From positions 247,984,501 through 248,048,500 of the forward strand of contig NC_134137.1 in NCBI RefSeq assembly GCF_033958435.1: a stretch of 64,000 nucleotides of DNA, written 5' to 3'. The DNA is from Carettochelys insculpta. Its lineage: Eukaryota; Chordata; Testudines; Carettochelyidae. Position 1 is the first letter of the stretch. Each line of letters begins with the position of its first letter. A program made the position numbers and the translations under genes. The notes under the pieces are model-generated. The model had not been told where the DNA came from. It made no database searches and worked only from the letters and a program-made list of their open reading frames with translations. Below, piece after piece: positions 32,977 through 43,169 of this stretch.

Positions 32977-33563
32977 GTGCCCCCCAGGGAGTCAGGGGAT
33001 GACAGCCCAGAGGAGGAGCAGCCCTGCCAAAAAAGGGCCTCTGCCTGGACAGAGCCAGAGCTGAGGGACGTCCTCTTGCTCTGGCAAGAGGAAGTCATCC
33101 TCAGGGACATGCCAGGGCACTGTCAGAACACCGCAGCCTGCACCCAGCTGGCTACAGCCCTGGTCACCTATGGACATCCTGCCCAGACTGCAGATCAGGT
33201 CTGGTGCAAGATCAAGGAGCTGCGCCAGGCATACACAAGGGCCAGGGATAGCAGCGTTGGTCCAGGGCCAGCCCAGCCATGTGTCCCTACTATAGGGAGC
33301 TGAGGGACATTCTGGCAGTTGATGACACCTTGCCACTGCGCCACATAGTCAACACAGTGGCCACAGACCCCCCTGCCGCACTAGAGGGGGATGACTGCAG
33401 CTTCTCCGAAGAGCCCGGGGAGGAGGGTGAGATCCCCAGCCAGCACCAGGGACCCTCAGATGACTCCTGCCCCAAGGGGTCCTGGTCATTGCCGTGGCCT
33501 TGGAGCCACACAGGCAGACCATGTGCAGCTGGACATCCCCAGACCTGTACAAGGTCACGCTAG
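32977..33563 (+). pseudogene. Myb/SANT-like protein of Harbinger gamma
   Basis: The frame ASAWTEPELRDVLLLWQEEV, then CTQLATALVTYGHPAQTADQ and VWCKIKELRQAYTRARDSS, is a Myb_DNA-bind_4/trihelix domain with its Trp residues. A one-base frameshift near 33280-33300 leads to MCPYYRELRDILAVDDTLPL and an acidic linker. The exon appears to end at a GTAAGT donor at 33563, after SPDLYKVTL. The second gamma copy has a matching donor after SPDIYKATS on its minus strand near 56021-56026, so a conserved intron is likely. A helical segment near 34110-34210 would be the next exon. The protein would bind element ends and help the transposase; the frameshift suggests this copy is dead. Confidence 0.75.
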
Positions 33564-34875
33564 GTAAGTGCACGGCATGGGGCATCCCCTGGTGGGGGCA
33601 CATGCAGACCCCCCCGCAACCCCCAATGCCCCACACTAGTGTGTCTCAGGGCTGCAGGCAAGCTGCAGGGCACCGCCCCCCCCCTGGGAGCCCTTGCACA
33701 TGCAGGTCCATGCAGGGGGAACCCAGGGTGCACAGCTGCACCCAGCCTACCCATGCCCTGGGCATGGAGCTCCCTGTGCCTGACCGCATCCCTCCCATCC
33801 AGTGCCCATTTCCCGCACGGAGCCCCTCACAGGTGGCAGCATCCTTAAGGTGAGTGGCTGGCCAGGCCACCATGCCAGGCCCTTGACTTGTGTTACAGGG
33901 ACCTCCTGGGTCGTGCCCAGGGTGGGGTGCCCAGGCGGCCAGGCAAATGCCCCAGGGGGCTTGGCTATGGCCCTATGCTCCCATTCCCCCCACCTTGTCT
34001 TAACACAACTGTATCCCAGGGATAGGTGCAGCACCGGAGGAGCCCGGGCCTAGCTGGGAGCACACAGGCCAGAGGTGCTGGCAGTCCTCTGGCCAGAACC
34101 AGACCCAAGCATGTGGCTGCAGCCCGGCAGGTGTGGAGGACCCACCACTGGAGCTGTGCACAGGAGGCAGCAGCATATGCAGACACCAAACTGAGGTGGC
34201 AGAGAGGCAGCTAGCCCTGGAGGTGGTGGCACCGGGACACTCAGTGGGAGGTGATGGGCATACCCCAGCAGGTGTGCGGGACCCTCATGGCACTCCCCAC
34301 TGCTCCCTCTGCTCCCCTCTCAGTCCCCTTCTCCCGCCTCCTCCAGTGCCCCACCCAAGTCTTCTTCTTCCTTCCCCAGAGCCTCAAGCCCTCCCCACTC
34401 CTGAGTCCCTAGCTGCCCTCCTTCCCCAGGGTCTTCCCATGGCTGCCCTTTGGGAACTTGGGGCCTGGCTTCTTGCTATGACCAGCCCCATGGCGGACCC
34501 CCTTCCCTGGGAACCACCCCTCCCTGCCCCCTCCCCACTGGAGACATGCCACCGACTGCCTACCACCTCCTCCTCATGCTCCCCACCCCATCAAGGTCCT
34601 GATGGGGACTAGGCACCCCGGGTGGGAGAGGAAGCCGTGGGGACCAGGGCTCACAGCCCTCCACCCTGTCCATAGAGTAGGGGCTCCTTCCCTGCCCTTC
34701 CCTCCCCCTCCACACCCACAGTTAGTATGCGCCTGCTGCCCAGATGCCCCGCCTTTGTAAATTTTGACCCCACTCCCTTGTGTTGGGTGAAAGCAGTTTT
34801 TTATTGTTCATATATACAGTTACTATAGCTTGTCATTCAAATAATATGGTTTGGTTCGCACCCCTGTGTCCCTGT

Positions 34876-35660
34876 TCACTGGGGGGCAGAGGGGGACCTG
34901 TGTTGGGGGCCTGGCTCATAGGTCCCCACAGGGTGAAGGCCTCCCGGAGGGCCTCCCAGATGCAGACCCCATCCTGGTGGAGCTGCTAGTTGGGGGCCAT
35001 GGGTAGCTGCTTGTACTCCTGGGTGGTGGGGTGGCCCCTCACACACCTCAGTGAGGTTGTGGATAGTGCACCAGGCAGCCATGAGTTGTGGGACGTTCTT
35101 CACCCCCACATTGAGGCGCGTGAGGAGGCAGCTGAACCGTGCCTTTAAGCGCCTGAAGGCACACTCCACGTGGTTCCGTGCATGTCCCAGCCAGGCATTA
35201 AAGACCTCCCCTGAGGGGGTCAGGTGCCCTGTGTAGGGTCACTGCAGCCACAACTGCTGGGGTACACTGGGTCAGCTACCAAGCAGAGCGACATGGTGAT
35301 GTCACTGGTGATGGCTTTGCGTTGGGTGACTTACGTGCCTGCCTCCATCTGGTGGCACAGGGAGGAATTCCTAAAGATGCATTCATCGTGTGCCCGGCTG
35401 GGTCAGCCGACGTATACATCAGTGAACTGTCACCGAGCATCCACCACTGCCTGGAACATGATGGAATGGTACCCCTTGTGGTTGACATAAAGGCTGGCAC
35501 GGCGGGATGGGTCCCTAATGGGGATATGGGTCTCGTCCAATGCCCCAAAGCACTGGAGGAAGCCGAGCTCCATGAAACCCGCCATGGCCGCATCGAGGTC
35601 CCTGAGGAGCACGAGCCACCTCACGAGCATGTCATTGATGGCCCTCACGATCTGCAGGGG
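34876..35660 (-). pseudogene. Harbinger gamma transposase, N-terminal exon missing
   Basis: Minus-strand sequence carries AINDMLVRWLVLLRDLDAAM, then the first catalytic Asp region FGALDETHIPI (Glu where Gly is usual). It continues with LYVNHKGYHSIMFQAVVDAR, a stop, and frameshifts, before MECAFRRLKARFSCLLTRLN with the catalytic Glu and CTIHNLTEV. A CTGCAG acceptor immediately precedes the first part at about 35655, preceded by a C/T tract, matching the intron position in alpha. The upstream exon with the helix-turn-helix is absent, since terminal repeat sequence follows within about 100 bp. It cannot be functional. Confidence 0.8.
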
Positions 35661-35927
35661 ACAGAGAGTGGAGATGGTTATGGGTGTGCCCTGGCTGCCC
35701 CCTTCTTCCTTTCCTCTGTCCCTCCCTCCCTATGGCATCCCCAGCAGGGTGCTCTGCGCATGTGTGAACACAATCTTCTGGAAGACCAGGCAGCTGTTTT
35801 GGACGCCACTTTGTGTGTGGACACTGTCTTCTGGAAGATGATCTTCCTGAAGATGGCTTCTGGAAGGTCCTCTTTTGGAAGAACTGACACGTGTAGACAC
35901 AGCCGCAAAGTTCAACTTAAACTTCTA

Positions 35928-36367
35928 GGCTATATCAACACTACAAAGATCTTTTGAAAGAAGCTCTTCTGGAAGATCTCTTCTGAAAGAAATTTTTTTG
36001 AAAGAGTGCATCTAAACACAAAAAAGTGGATCAAAAGAGTGATCTGCTCTTTTGAAAGAGAGCGTCCACGCAGCCACACAGCACCTTTTCTTTTGAAAGA
36101 ATGGGCCAGGGATCAGAAATGAAGACTGTTCTTTCAAAGGAAGGGCCCTGCGGAGGGTCTACACATGTTTTCTTTTGAAAGAAGCTTTTGAAAGGGGGCG
36201 CTCTTCCTGAAATGGGAAAGGAAAGGTGCTTTCGAAAGAAGCTCCATAGTCTTTCAATTTACTTTTGAAAGAACGCTTTTTGTGTGTGGATGCTCCACTG
36301 GATCTTTTGAAAGAGCCCCCTCCTTTCAAAAAATCTTTCAAAAGAACATGCTAATATAGATGCAGCC
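35928..36367. mobile_element. MITE with CTTTTGAAAG repeats, inside beta
   Basis: GGCTATATCAACACTACAAA with TCTTTTGAAAG at the left pairs with CTTTCAAAAGAACATGCTAA and TAGATGCAGCC at the right. The interior is full of TTTTGAAAGAA and TTCTTTCAAA motifs in both orientations. Flanking triplets (CTA, ACA) do not match, so the duplication is unresolved. Its position between two parts that read as beta's right end suggests it is the third insertion in beta. Confidence 0.65.
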
Positions 36368-36387
36368 ACAGTGTAGATGGGGCCTTA

Positions 36388-37282
36388 GTAAAAATCACAA
36401 AACCAGTAGTGTTCTCTTAAAGAAGCCTAATAAACAGATTTTAAATTTAACCAGACTTTACCTGCATTCCCTACTTGGATGAACCATTAAACATTTCAAA
36501 ATATATGAGGGGCATTGTTAATAGCAGTAGTGCATTAAGTGAAAGATATTAGTGCCCCGTTCCAGGAATGAGAAGGCTTTGCCTTTTTGAGGGCAATTAA
36601 AATCTAGGGCCAGATTTGTTGCTACACTGGCAGTTTTACACTGCTCCAGTTAAAATGGAGTTTTTGCATCACCAGGGCAACACAAAGGATTGGAGCATGC
36701 CAGTAAAGCTGGTTCTCTGAACTTTCTGAATCTCTTTGCCTTATAGGCCAATTCTCTGAGCAGTTATCTGAGGATATCCTCAACAAAACTGCACAGCTGT
36801 TGACATGCTAAAGTCCAAGGGTAACCTTCACTCTGCTTTAGCATCTCAGGGGCTGAGATTAGATGGGCCAAGAAGTCTTCTTTTCTTTAAAAACATTATC
36901 ATTCTTTCCTCTCTTCTTCCTGTTTTTGTCACAGCCTTTATTAAAGCCAAAGTGTAGCTGGAGTGTCCTGCTCCATGAAAGATTCTAAAAAGCCATCTGC
37001 ATTAAAAAGAAAAGAGTACCCTCTGTATCAGTAGTCTAGTTCAAGTTTTTATCTGTTCCTGAGGTTCTCACTGATGTTTCTTTAACTATTAGGAGCCTCA
37101 CTTTCAGTGACATGAACCCAGAGAGGAACATGAGAACATTAGATTCTCAATTTGGCTGCTAACCTGTATCTCTCTTGTGGCTCTGGACAATATATATTTG
37201 ATGGTGTTCTGGAACTTAGTGTTGAATGTCTCTTTTGACTTTACTGGCCTTTGGATGAGGGCTAACTTTATAAAGAGAGCTT
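36388..37282. other. EFCAB6 intron 5, nothing recognised
   Basis: AT-rich sequence between Harbinger beta and the DIRS element. No exon or repeat named. Confidence 0.4.
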
Positions 37283-37470
37283 CTTCTTCGAGTGGTCCCT
37301 GTGGGTGCTCCACCATAGGTGTCGGGCTCGCCCCGGCGCTGCAGCTCGGAAAATCTTCAGCAGTCTCCATTGGGTCGCGCATGCGCCGATGCGCATCGGC
37401 TCTTCGCGCGCTTACGGTCATGTGCGTGATCCAGTCCCTGCCAGTTCCTTCTCAACCGCCAATGGCTGCG
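37283..37470 (+). repeat. DIRS left inverted terminal repeat
   Basis: CTTCTTCGAGTGGTCCCTGT through CTCGGAAAATCTTCAGCAGT and GGGTCGCGCATGCGC matches, in reverse complement, the right end (43170-43345) at roughly 80-85% by eye. It is rich in CpG and GCGCATGCGC-like palindromes, unlike the AT-rich intron around it, and probably holds the promoter. Confidence 0.85.
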
Positions 37471-37754
37471 GACGGAATCCTCTCCGGCTCCAGCGCCCGA
37501 GACAGATAAACTCCGTTTTATTCATTTTACTAGTTATAATTATAGTTAATAGTTATTTAGTTATTATAATATTGGTCTACTGTGAATATAGTTTTGTTCT
37601 AGAAGCAAAAGACTGTTTTAGGGATTGGAGCGGCCGCCTCTGGGCGGGCCCGCCATTTTTCACAATCCTTCAAAGGCTAACAGTTGCTATTGTTTGGCAA
37701 ATAGACTGTTAAGTGCGCCGTTAGCACTTAAGGACTCAGAGAATTAAACTAATA

Positions 37755-40006
37755 ATGTCGTCCCCCGGTTTTAAAAAGTGTGAATCTTGCCGGGAGGCCA
37801 TGCCTGCTTTGGATGGCCACAGCAAATGCATCCGGTGCCTCAGGGAGACCCATGTTCCCCAGAAGTGCTCTCATTGCTCCAAATTAACAACTAGAGCTAG
37901 GAAAGATAGAGAGATGAGGCTCAAAATGCTTCTCTTTGACAAAGCACTTCAGCCTACCACGTCGGAGAAGCCCCATAAGGAGGGCTCTTCAGGATTGCAC
38001 AAGAGGAAGGCTGCCTCTTTGACCTCTGTGCAGAAGAAGAGAAAAGCTTTTCCAGCTTGATCCCTGCCCGTCACTTCTGGGAACGGGATGAGCGAAACAA
38101 GGGGCCTGGGCCCGCTGGCTTCTTCTGCTGAGAGAGCTGCGGCGCATGTACCCGCGCAGGGGCCTATGACTCTTAAGGAAATGGCACCGAGGGCCGCGCA
38201 GGTGCCGGAGAGATCAGCACCGGCTACTGCGGCACCCAGAGTTTTGGCTCTGACGGCACCGGAGCGTCAACACCCGGCATGGAGCCCTACGGGGCTGAGT
38301 GAAACACCCCGAGCGGCACCGAGAATGATGGCACCGAGCACGGCACCGGGGGCACCGGAAACCACCATGGCACCGACTACGGTGCCGAGCTCTCCGGCAC
38401 CGATCAGGCCTCCATTGGTACCTGAGAGAGCGAAAGCCAAAGCAAAGACCCGGCACCGCAGTCCCTCCCTGAGTTAATTGCGCTGCCATTATCGCCACGA
38501 TCCCCCCTGGAAATTCAACGAGCAGCAACACCTTCAGCCTGCCACAGGCTCCCATCTCCCTTTCTCCAACGTCCGTCTCATGGAGTTGCACGCTTCTCAC
38601 CATCCTCCAGCAGAGACCCCTATGAGTATCATCACAGAGAATCTCCCCCTACGTCGGTGTCATCTCGATGATCACGTCACTCCCTGCATCACCCTTACGC
38701 CTTTGGGTCGTGGTCCAGGTCCCCGTCACCGGGACCCTGTCCCTGTTGCTATGACCGCCACCAATATACGGGACATCAACACAGGAGTTCAGCATCTCGT
38801 CATAGATCTCCGTCAACTCCTCCTCAACGTCACAGTGCACAGCTTCCATCTGGGGGAACACCACAAGTTTCCCAATCAGAGGTGGGTTCAAAGGATTTTG
38901 AACCTCACTTCGAAACTTCAAAAGCGCAACCATATGAATACAGCCAGGATCCAGAGGACCTGGAGGAGAGATACCACAGTGATGCCTCCTCATCCTCCCC
39001 AGACGAAGCGGTTGTTCCTGGGGACATATCTCCCCCAGATGATCTAAAACAATTCCAGGAGCTGTTCAAAAGGGTGGCTCAATCTCAGGACATTCAAGTG
39101 GCGGAGGTACAAGAAAAGCACCACAAGCTCCTTAAAAACCTCAGGCCCCCTTCTTCCTCTAAAATAGCTATACCATTGGACGATGCAATTATGGAGGCAG
39201 CCACTAACATATGGCAAACTCCGGCCTCCACTCCTCTTACCAACAAAAGGGCAGACAAAAAGTATTTCGTCCCTGCTAAAGGCATGGAGTTTTTGTTTAG
39301 TCATCCACAGCCAAATTCGCTAGTGGTGGAATCCTCTCAACATACAGCCAAGACGTCCCAGTATAAATCTGGGGGACTGGACAAGGATATAAAGAAACTG
39401 GATCTCCTCGGTAGAAAGGCTTACTCGTCATCTACCCTGTTGCTTTGCATGGCTAACTACGCTGCCCATTTGTCGAACCACAATTTCAACAATTACTCTA
39501 AACTTACCGCTCTTATGGACTTCCTCCCGGAGGATAAGAAGCCGGTCCTTAAGGCAATCGTACAGGAAGGATACGCGGCTTCTCAAGTGGGAGTCCAGAT
39601 TGCCTTAGATGTAGCGGACACAGCAGCTCATGCAGTAGCCACTGCGGTTGTAATGCGCAGGGAGTCATGGCTCCACACCTCAGGCATTCCCAAGGATCTG
39701 CAAGTAAAGAAGCCAGACCTTCCCTTTGACAAAATGAAATTATTCGCCGAATCAACCGACTCAGTCTTGCACTCTAGTAAAGATTCCAGAGCGACACTTC
39801 GGACTTTGGGGATATCCACCCCACCATACAGAAGGAAAAAGTTTTATCCTCAACAAAGCCGTTATAGTTACCAACCGCAATGTACCCATTTTCAACGGGG
39901 GTATGACCAGGGGCGTCATCAACAACCACCGCAGTACAAAGCCCCTAGGCGTCGACCTCAACAAGGCCACGCCCCTTCAGGGCAGAATATAAGACAGCAG
40001 GTTTGA
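37755..40006 (+). pseudogene. DIRS gag-like gene, frameshifted
   Basis: The start MSSPGFKKCESCREAMPALD opens a frame with a Cys pattern (CESC, CIRC, CSHC) resembling a small zinc-binding module, closed at 38058-38060. Ala/Pro/Thr-rich sequence follows in shifted frames, and then a long intact frame (38882-40006, 374 aa): an acidic Ser-rich stretch and the core from LKQFQELFKRVAQSQDIQVA through KKYFVPAKGMEFLFSHP and ALDVADTAAHAVATAVVMRR to a Gln/Tyr/Arg-rich basic tail (FQRGYDQGRHQQPPQYKAPR). The core resembles the DIRS gag from which the vertebrate LAP2-alpha C-terminal domain is thought to derive. It would assemble particles and bind RNA. At least one frame break lies between the N-terminal part and the core. 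Confidence 0.75.
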
Positions 40007-40061
40007 CGGGTATGTCGAGGGCCGCGAAACCAAGACCGGATCTCAGTGCCAATCTCAGTAC

Positions 40062-41948
40062 ATGTTCCATCATCAACTCAAGCCATTCTACCCCCAATGG
40101 AAAAGCATCACTTCGGACAAGAGGGTATTGGAGATTGTAGCCACGGGGTACACGATCCCCTTTCAATCATTACCTCCACCAAATCCTCCCACCGCATCCC
40201 TTCTCAGGGGCCCCTCTCACCTAACGGAACTAAGGCGGGAGGTGGACCACCTCCTCTTCATAGGGGCGGTGGACAGAGTACCAGAGGATTTTCGAGGCAA
40301 AGGCTTCCACTCCAGATACTTCCTGACAGAGAAGACGACAGGAGGTTGGAGACCCATTTTGGATCTACAAGCACTCAACCGATATCTGCACAAACAACGC
40401 TGCAAGATGACTACAATGGCTTCAATAATCATGGCACTAGACGACAGAGATTGGTTTGCAGCCCTCGACTTACAGGATGCGTATTTTCATATTACAATTC
40501 ACCTAGCGCACAGACGCTTTCTCTGGTTTATCGTGGGCACAGATCATTTTCAGTACAGAGTCCTTCCATTCGGTCTCTCTTCGGCACCCAGAGTTTTCAC
40601 CAAGACTCTAGCGGTCGTGTTAGCATACCTGCACAGACAGGGCATCTTCATCTTCCCGTACCTGGACGATTGCCTGCTAAAGGAAACTTCCCAGGCAGAG
40701 GTATTGCAGATGATACGCATCACCACAAACACATTCGCCTCACTGGGCCTCATCATCAACTTCTCAAAGTCCAAGACCGAGCCCACGCAAAATATAGAAT
40801 TTATAGGTGCTCGGATAGACTCTGTCACGTCAAGGGTATATTTGCCCGATGCCCATTTTCGCGCCATCGAGTATCTAGTACAACAAATAACATACAGCCC
40901 CATTGTCTCAGTCCTAACGTGCTTACAATTACTGGGGCACATGGCGACCACCACGTTTGTGGTACAAAATGCCAGGCTACACATGCAAGGATTGCAGGAT
41001 TGGTTGGCAACCGTATACAAACCATCAATCCATACCGTTCACAAGATGGTGTCACTCACAACGGAGGCGCGAAGGTCACTGACATGGTGGGCAAACCCCA
41101 AGAATCTACTAACAGGGGTGCCTTTCCACCAACCACAAATTACTGCTTTCATTACAACAGATGCATCCCATACGGGATGGGGGGCACACATGGACAACAA
41201 AACCACTCAAGGTTTATGGTCCCCTGTAGAGAAGACACTGCATATAAACATACTAGAACTCAGAGCAGTGTTCAATGCATGCAGGCATTTTCGGAATTAT
41301 CTGCGCGGAAAAGTAGTCAGTGTAAATAGCGACAACACCACCACCATGTTTTATATAAACCGACAAGGTGGGGCCAGGTCTCGTGCACTCTGTGCGGAGG
41401 CGATCCGGTTGTGGAACTGGTGCATTGCCAGCAATATAACTATAAGAGCTTCATACTTACCGGGTGTCCACAACGTGAAGGCGGACCAACTCAGCAGACA
41501 CTTTGCGCCCACACATGAGTGGCAGATCCGTTCAGACCTGCTTCACCAAGTGTTCCGCAAATGGGGGTTTCTCCAAATCGACTTGTTCGCCACTCGCGAC
41601 AACAAGAAATGTCTCCGATACTGCTCCAGAGTGGGCATGGGACAGGGATCCTTGGGGGATGCCTTCATGATCCCATGGAAGGGCCCTCTACTCTATGCGT
41701 TCCCTCCCACAACACTCATACACAAGGTCTTGGCGAAAGTCAAAAGGGAGAGAGCATGCATGATACTCCTAGTCCCAACCTGGGATTGGCAACAATGGTT
41801 CCCACTGCTTCTACGCATGGCACAGCATCGGCCGTTTCCCTTACCAACGGTACCAGACCTTCTCACACAGGCTCGAGGGTCAATACTGCATCCGCACCCG
41901 CAGAGACTTCGGCTACAAGCATGGTTAATCCATGGCTCAGCGCCCTAG
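40062..41948 (+). CDS. DIRS reverse transcriptase-RNase H polyprotein
   Basis: A 628-residue open frame. Order: linker; RT palm and fingers (GGWRPILDLQALNRYL near residues 100-115, WFAALDLQDAYFHITIH near 130-150, LPFGLSSAPRVFTK near 170-185). The catalytic box FPYLDDCLL lies near 200. RNase H follows, with FITTDASHTGWGAH (first Asp), ILELRAVFNA (Glu), VNSDNTTTMFYINRQGG (Asp) and HNVKADQLSR (final Asp/His region). A C-terminal domain (IDLFATRDNKKCLRYCSRVG, YAFPPTTLIHKVLAKVKRE) is typical of DIRS pol after RNase H. All catalytic residues of RT and RNase H that I know are present. The frame overlaps the recombinase frame by over 400 bp, usual for DIRS. The first ATG is uncertain, as the frame may start upstream. 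Confidence 0.9.
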   Translation: MFHHQLKPFYPQWKSITSDKRVLEIVATGYTIPFQSLPPPNPPTASLLRGPSHLTELRREVDHLLFIGAVDRVPEDFRGKGFHSRYFLTEKTTGGWRPILDLQALNRYLHKQRCKMTTMASIIMALDDRDWFAALDLQDAYFHITIHLAHRRFLWFIVGTDHFQYRVLPFGLSSAPRVFTKTLAVVLAYLHRQGIFIFPYLDDCLLKETSQAEVLQMIRITTNTFASLGLIINFSKSKTEPTQNIEFIGARIDSVTSRVYLPDAHFRAIEYLVQQITYSPIVSVLTCLQLLGHMATTTFVVQNARLHMQGLQDWLATVYKPSIHTVHKMVSLTTEARRSLTWWANPKNLLTGVPFHQPQITAFITTDASHTGWGAHMDNKTTQGLWSPVEKTLHINILELRAVFNACRHFRNYLRGKVVSVNSDNTTTMFYINRQGGARSRALCAEAIRLWNWCIASNITIRASYLPGVHNVKADQLSRHFAPTHEWQIRSDLLHQVFRKWGFLQIDLFATRDNKKCLRYCSRVGMGQGSLGDAFMIPWKGPLLYAFPPTTLIHKVLAKVKRERACMILLVPTWDWQQWFPLLLRMAQHRPFPLPTVPDLLTQARGSILHPHPQRLRLQAWLIHGSAP

Positions 41949-42954
41949 AGACTACATGTTCAGAGGGAGTGCAGCAAGTCCTGGAGTGTAGTCGGAGGAC
42001 TTCTACCAGAAAGACTTATGAACATAAATGGTCGCGTTTTTCCGCTTGGTGCTCTTCCAAGCAATTGACACCTCGTGACGCCACCATACCTATGATTCTG
42101 GACTACCTGCTACAACTCAAACAAGAGGGACTCTCTCTACCCTCCATAAAGGTTCATCTTGCAGCTATATCAGCTTTTCAACATGAAGAGGATGGATCAA
42201 CCATATTTGCCCATCCTGTCGTCACACGCTTCCTAAAGGGGTTGGTAAACCTGTACCCCCCTCAGAAACCAATACCACCGTCATGGAGTTTAGACTTGGT
42301 TCTACACACGCTTTCGGGACCGCCCTTTGAGCCATTGCCTATGGTCCCCCTTCGGCTACTTACCATGAAAACGACTTTCCTCCTGGCAATCACGTCAGCT
42401 CACAGCCATAATGTCCACACCACCCTGCACCCTCTCAAAGGAGGCGGTGGTCTTACGTTTGCACCCAGCCTTCGTTCTGAAGGTCTCTTCAGATTTTAAC
42501 ATTAACGAACCTATAGTACTGCCCTCATTCTATCCTAAGCCTCACAGTTCGAGTAAAGAGGCAAGGTTGCACTTATTGGACATGAGAAGGGTGCTGGCCT
42601 TCTACATCGATAGAACTAAGCCTTTCCGGAAAACAGACAGACTCCTGGTGTCCATTGCATCCAGGTCAAAAGGGGAAGCACTATCTTCGCAGAGGATTTC
42701 AAATCACATTGTGTCATGCATAAGACTGTTACGAGTTTCGCAAGACTTCTCTGCCAGTTCCGCCCAAAGCCCACTCCACTAGGGCGATGGCGGCGTCAAT
42801 GGCCTTCTTCAAGGGAATCGCGCTGAGAGACATCTGCAGAGCGTCAACGTGGTCTTCCTATGACACTTTCGCCAAGCACTACACCATGCACAGGATGCTT
42901 GATGAGGATAGACACCTGTCGACAGCAGTCCTTTCAAGGGCAAGCTGCGCATAA
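41519..42954 (+). pseudogene. DIRS tyrosine recombinase, two frameshifts
   Basis: The recognisable protein begins near 41925 (PWLSALETTCSEGVQQVLEC), inside the end of the RT-RH frame, although the frame is open from 41519. The N-terminal SAM-like/core-binding part is visible: SRRTSTRKTYEHKWSRFSAW and LPSIKVHLAAISAFQ. The catalytic part follows in shifted frames: LLTMKTTFLLAITSAHSH, then LHPAFVLKVSSDFN and RISNHIVSCIRLL. A final shift at about 42777-42782 falls exactly where the HSTR motif is expected; DICRASTWSSYDTFAKHYTM then reads to TAA 42952-42954 and contains the terminal catalytic Tyr region. Frames used are 2, 0 and 1 (position mod 3). The enzyme would integrate the circular intermediate; this copy is broken. 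Confidence 0.82.
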
Positions 42955-43000
42955 ATCGGGTACCCACCTCCTTTTTCGGGGGGGGGTTACTGCTTTTTAG

Positions 43001-43112
43001 TCACCTACGGTGGAGCACCCACGGGGACCACTCGAAGAAGGAAGAGAAGTTACTCACCTGTGTAGTAATGATAGTTCTTCGAGATGTGTCCCCGTGGGTG
43101 CTCCACTACCCA
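43001..43112. repeat. DIRS internal complementary region (ICR)
   Basis: The left half (to about 43040, GGAGCACCCACGGGGACCAC then TCGAAGAAG) is the reverse complement of the element's left tip. The right half (from GAAGAGAAGTTACTCACC through GTTCTTCGAGATGTGTCCCC) is the reverse complement of its right tip. The join at 43040/43041 thus carries both ends fused, the template used to restore the termini during DIRS circle formation. Confidence 0.88.
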
Positions 43113-43169
43113 CCCGTTCCTCCCCACTTCGGAGCTCTGTTTGGGTTTTTTAGAGACGTCCGGAGCGGT

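Larger units (their letters stand above)
32502..35904. mobile_element. Harbinger element gamma, copy 1, inside beta
   Basis: The left end GGCTGTGTCTACATGTGTCA and right end TGACACGTGTAGACACAGCC are inverted, extended inward by TCTTCCAGAG-like motifs. Exact GCA duplications flank them (32499-32501, 35905-35907). A SANT-like gene lies on + (32977-33563 and a further exon) and a transposase on - (34876-35660), again converging. Subterminal sequence is rich in CTTCTGGAAGA repeats in both orientations. Confidence 0.88.
28777..36384. mobile_element. Harbinger element beta, copy 1, with three nested insertions
   Basis: The left end AGGAATGTCTGCACTGTG and the right end CACAGTGTAGATGGGGCC are inverted and in register, with TTA duplications on each side (28774-28776, 36385-36387). 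TTA is a TWA-type Harbinger target. The span is 7.6 kb because it contains an alpha MITE (31591-32300), a complete gamma Harbinger (32502-35904) and a MITE (35928-36367). Removing them leaves about 3 kb with a transposase (+) and a SANT-like gene (-). The left end resembles that of the second beta copy at 60935. The right boundary is inferred by joining sequence across the insertions. Confidence 0.7.

Noticed and set aside
37177..37712. Two long frames across the DIRS left end
   Set aside because: They are translations of the terminal repeat and leader; no gag or other motif, and they start outside the element.
40046..41329. 427-codon plus-strand frame inside the DIRS pol region
   Set aside because: It overlaps the 628-codon RT-RNase H frame, which carries every catalytic motif; this frame has none and is a shadow of biased codon use.
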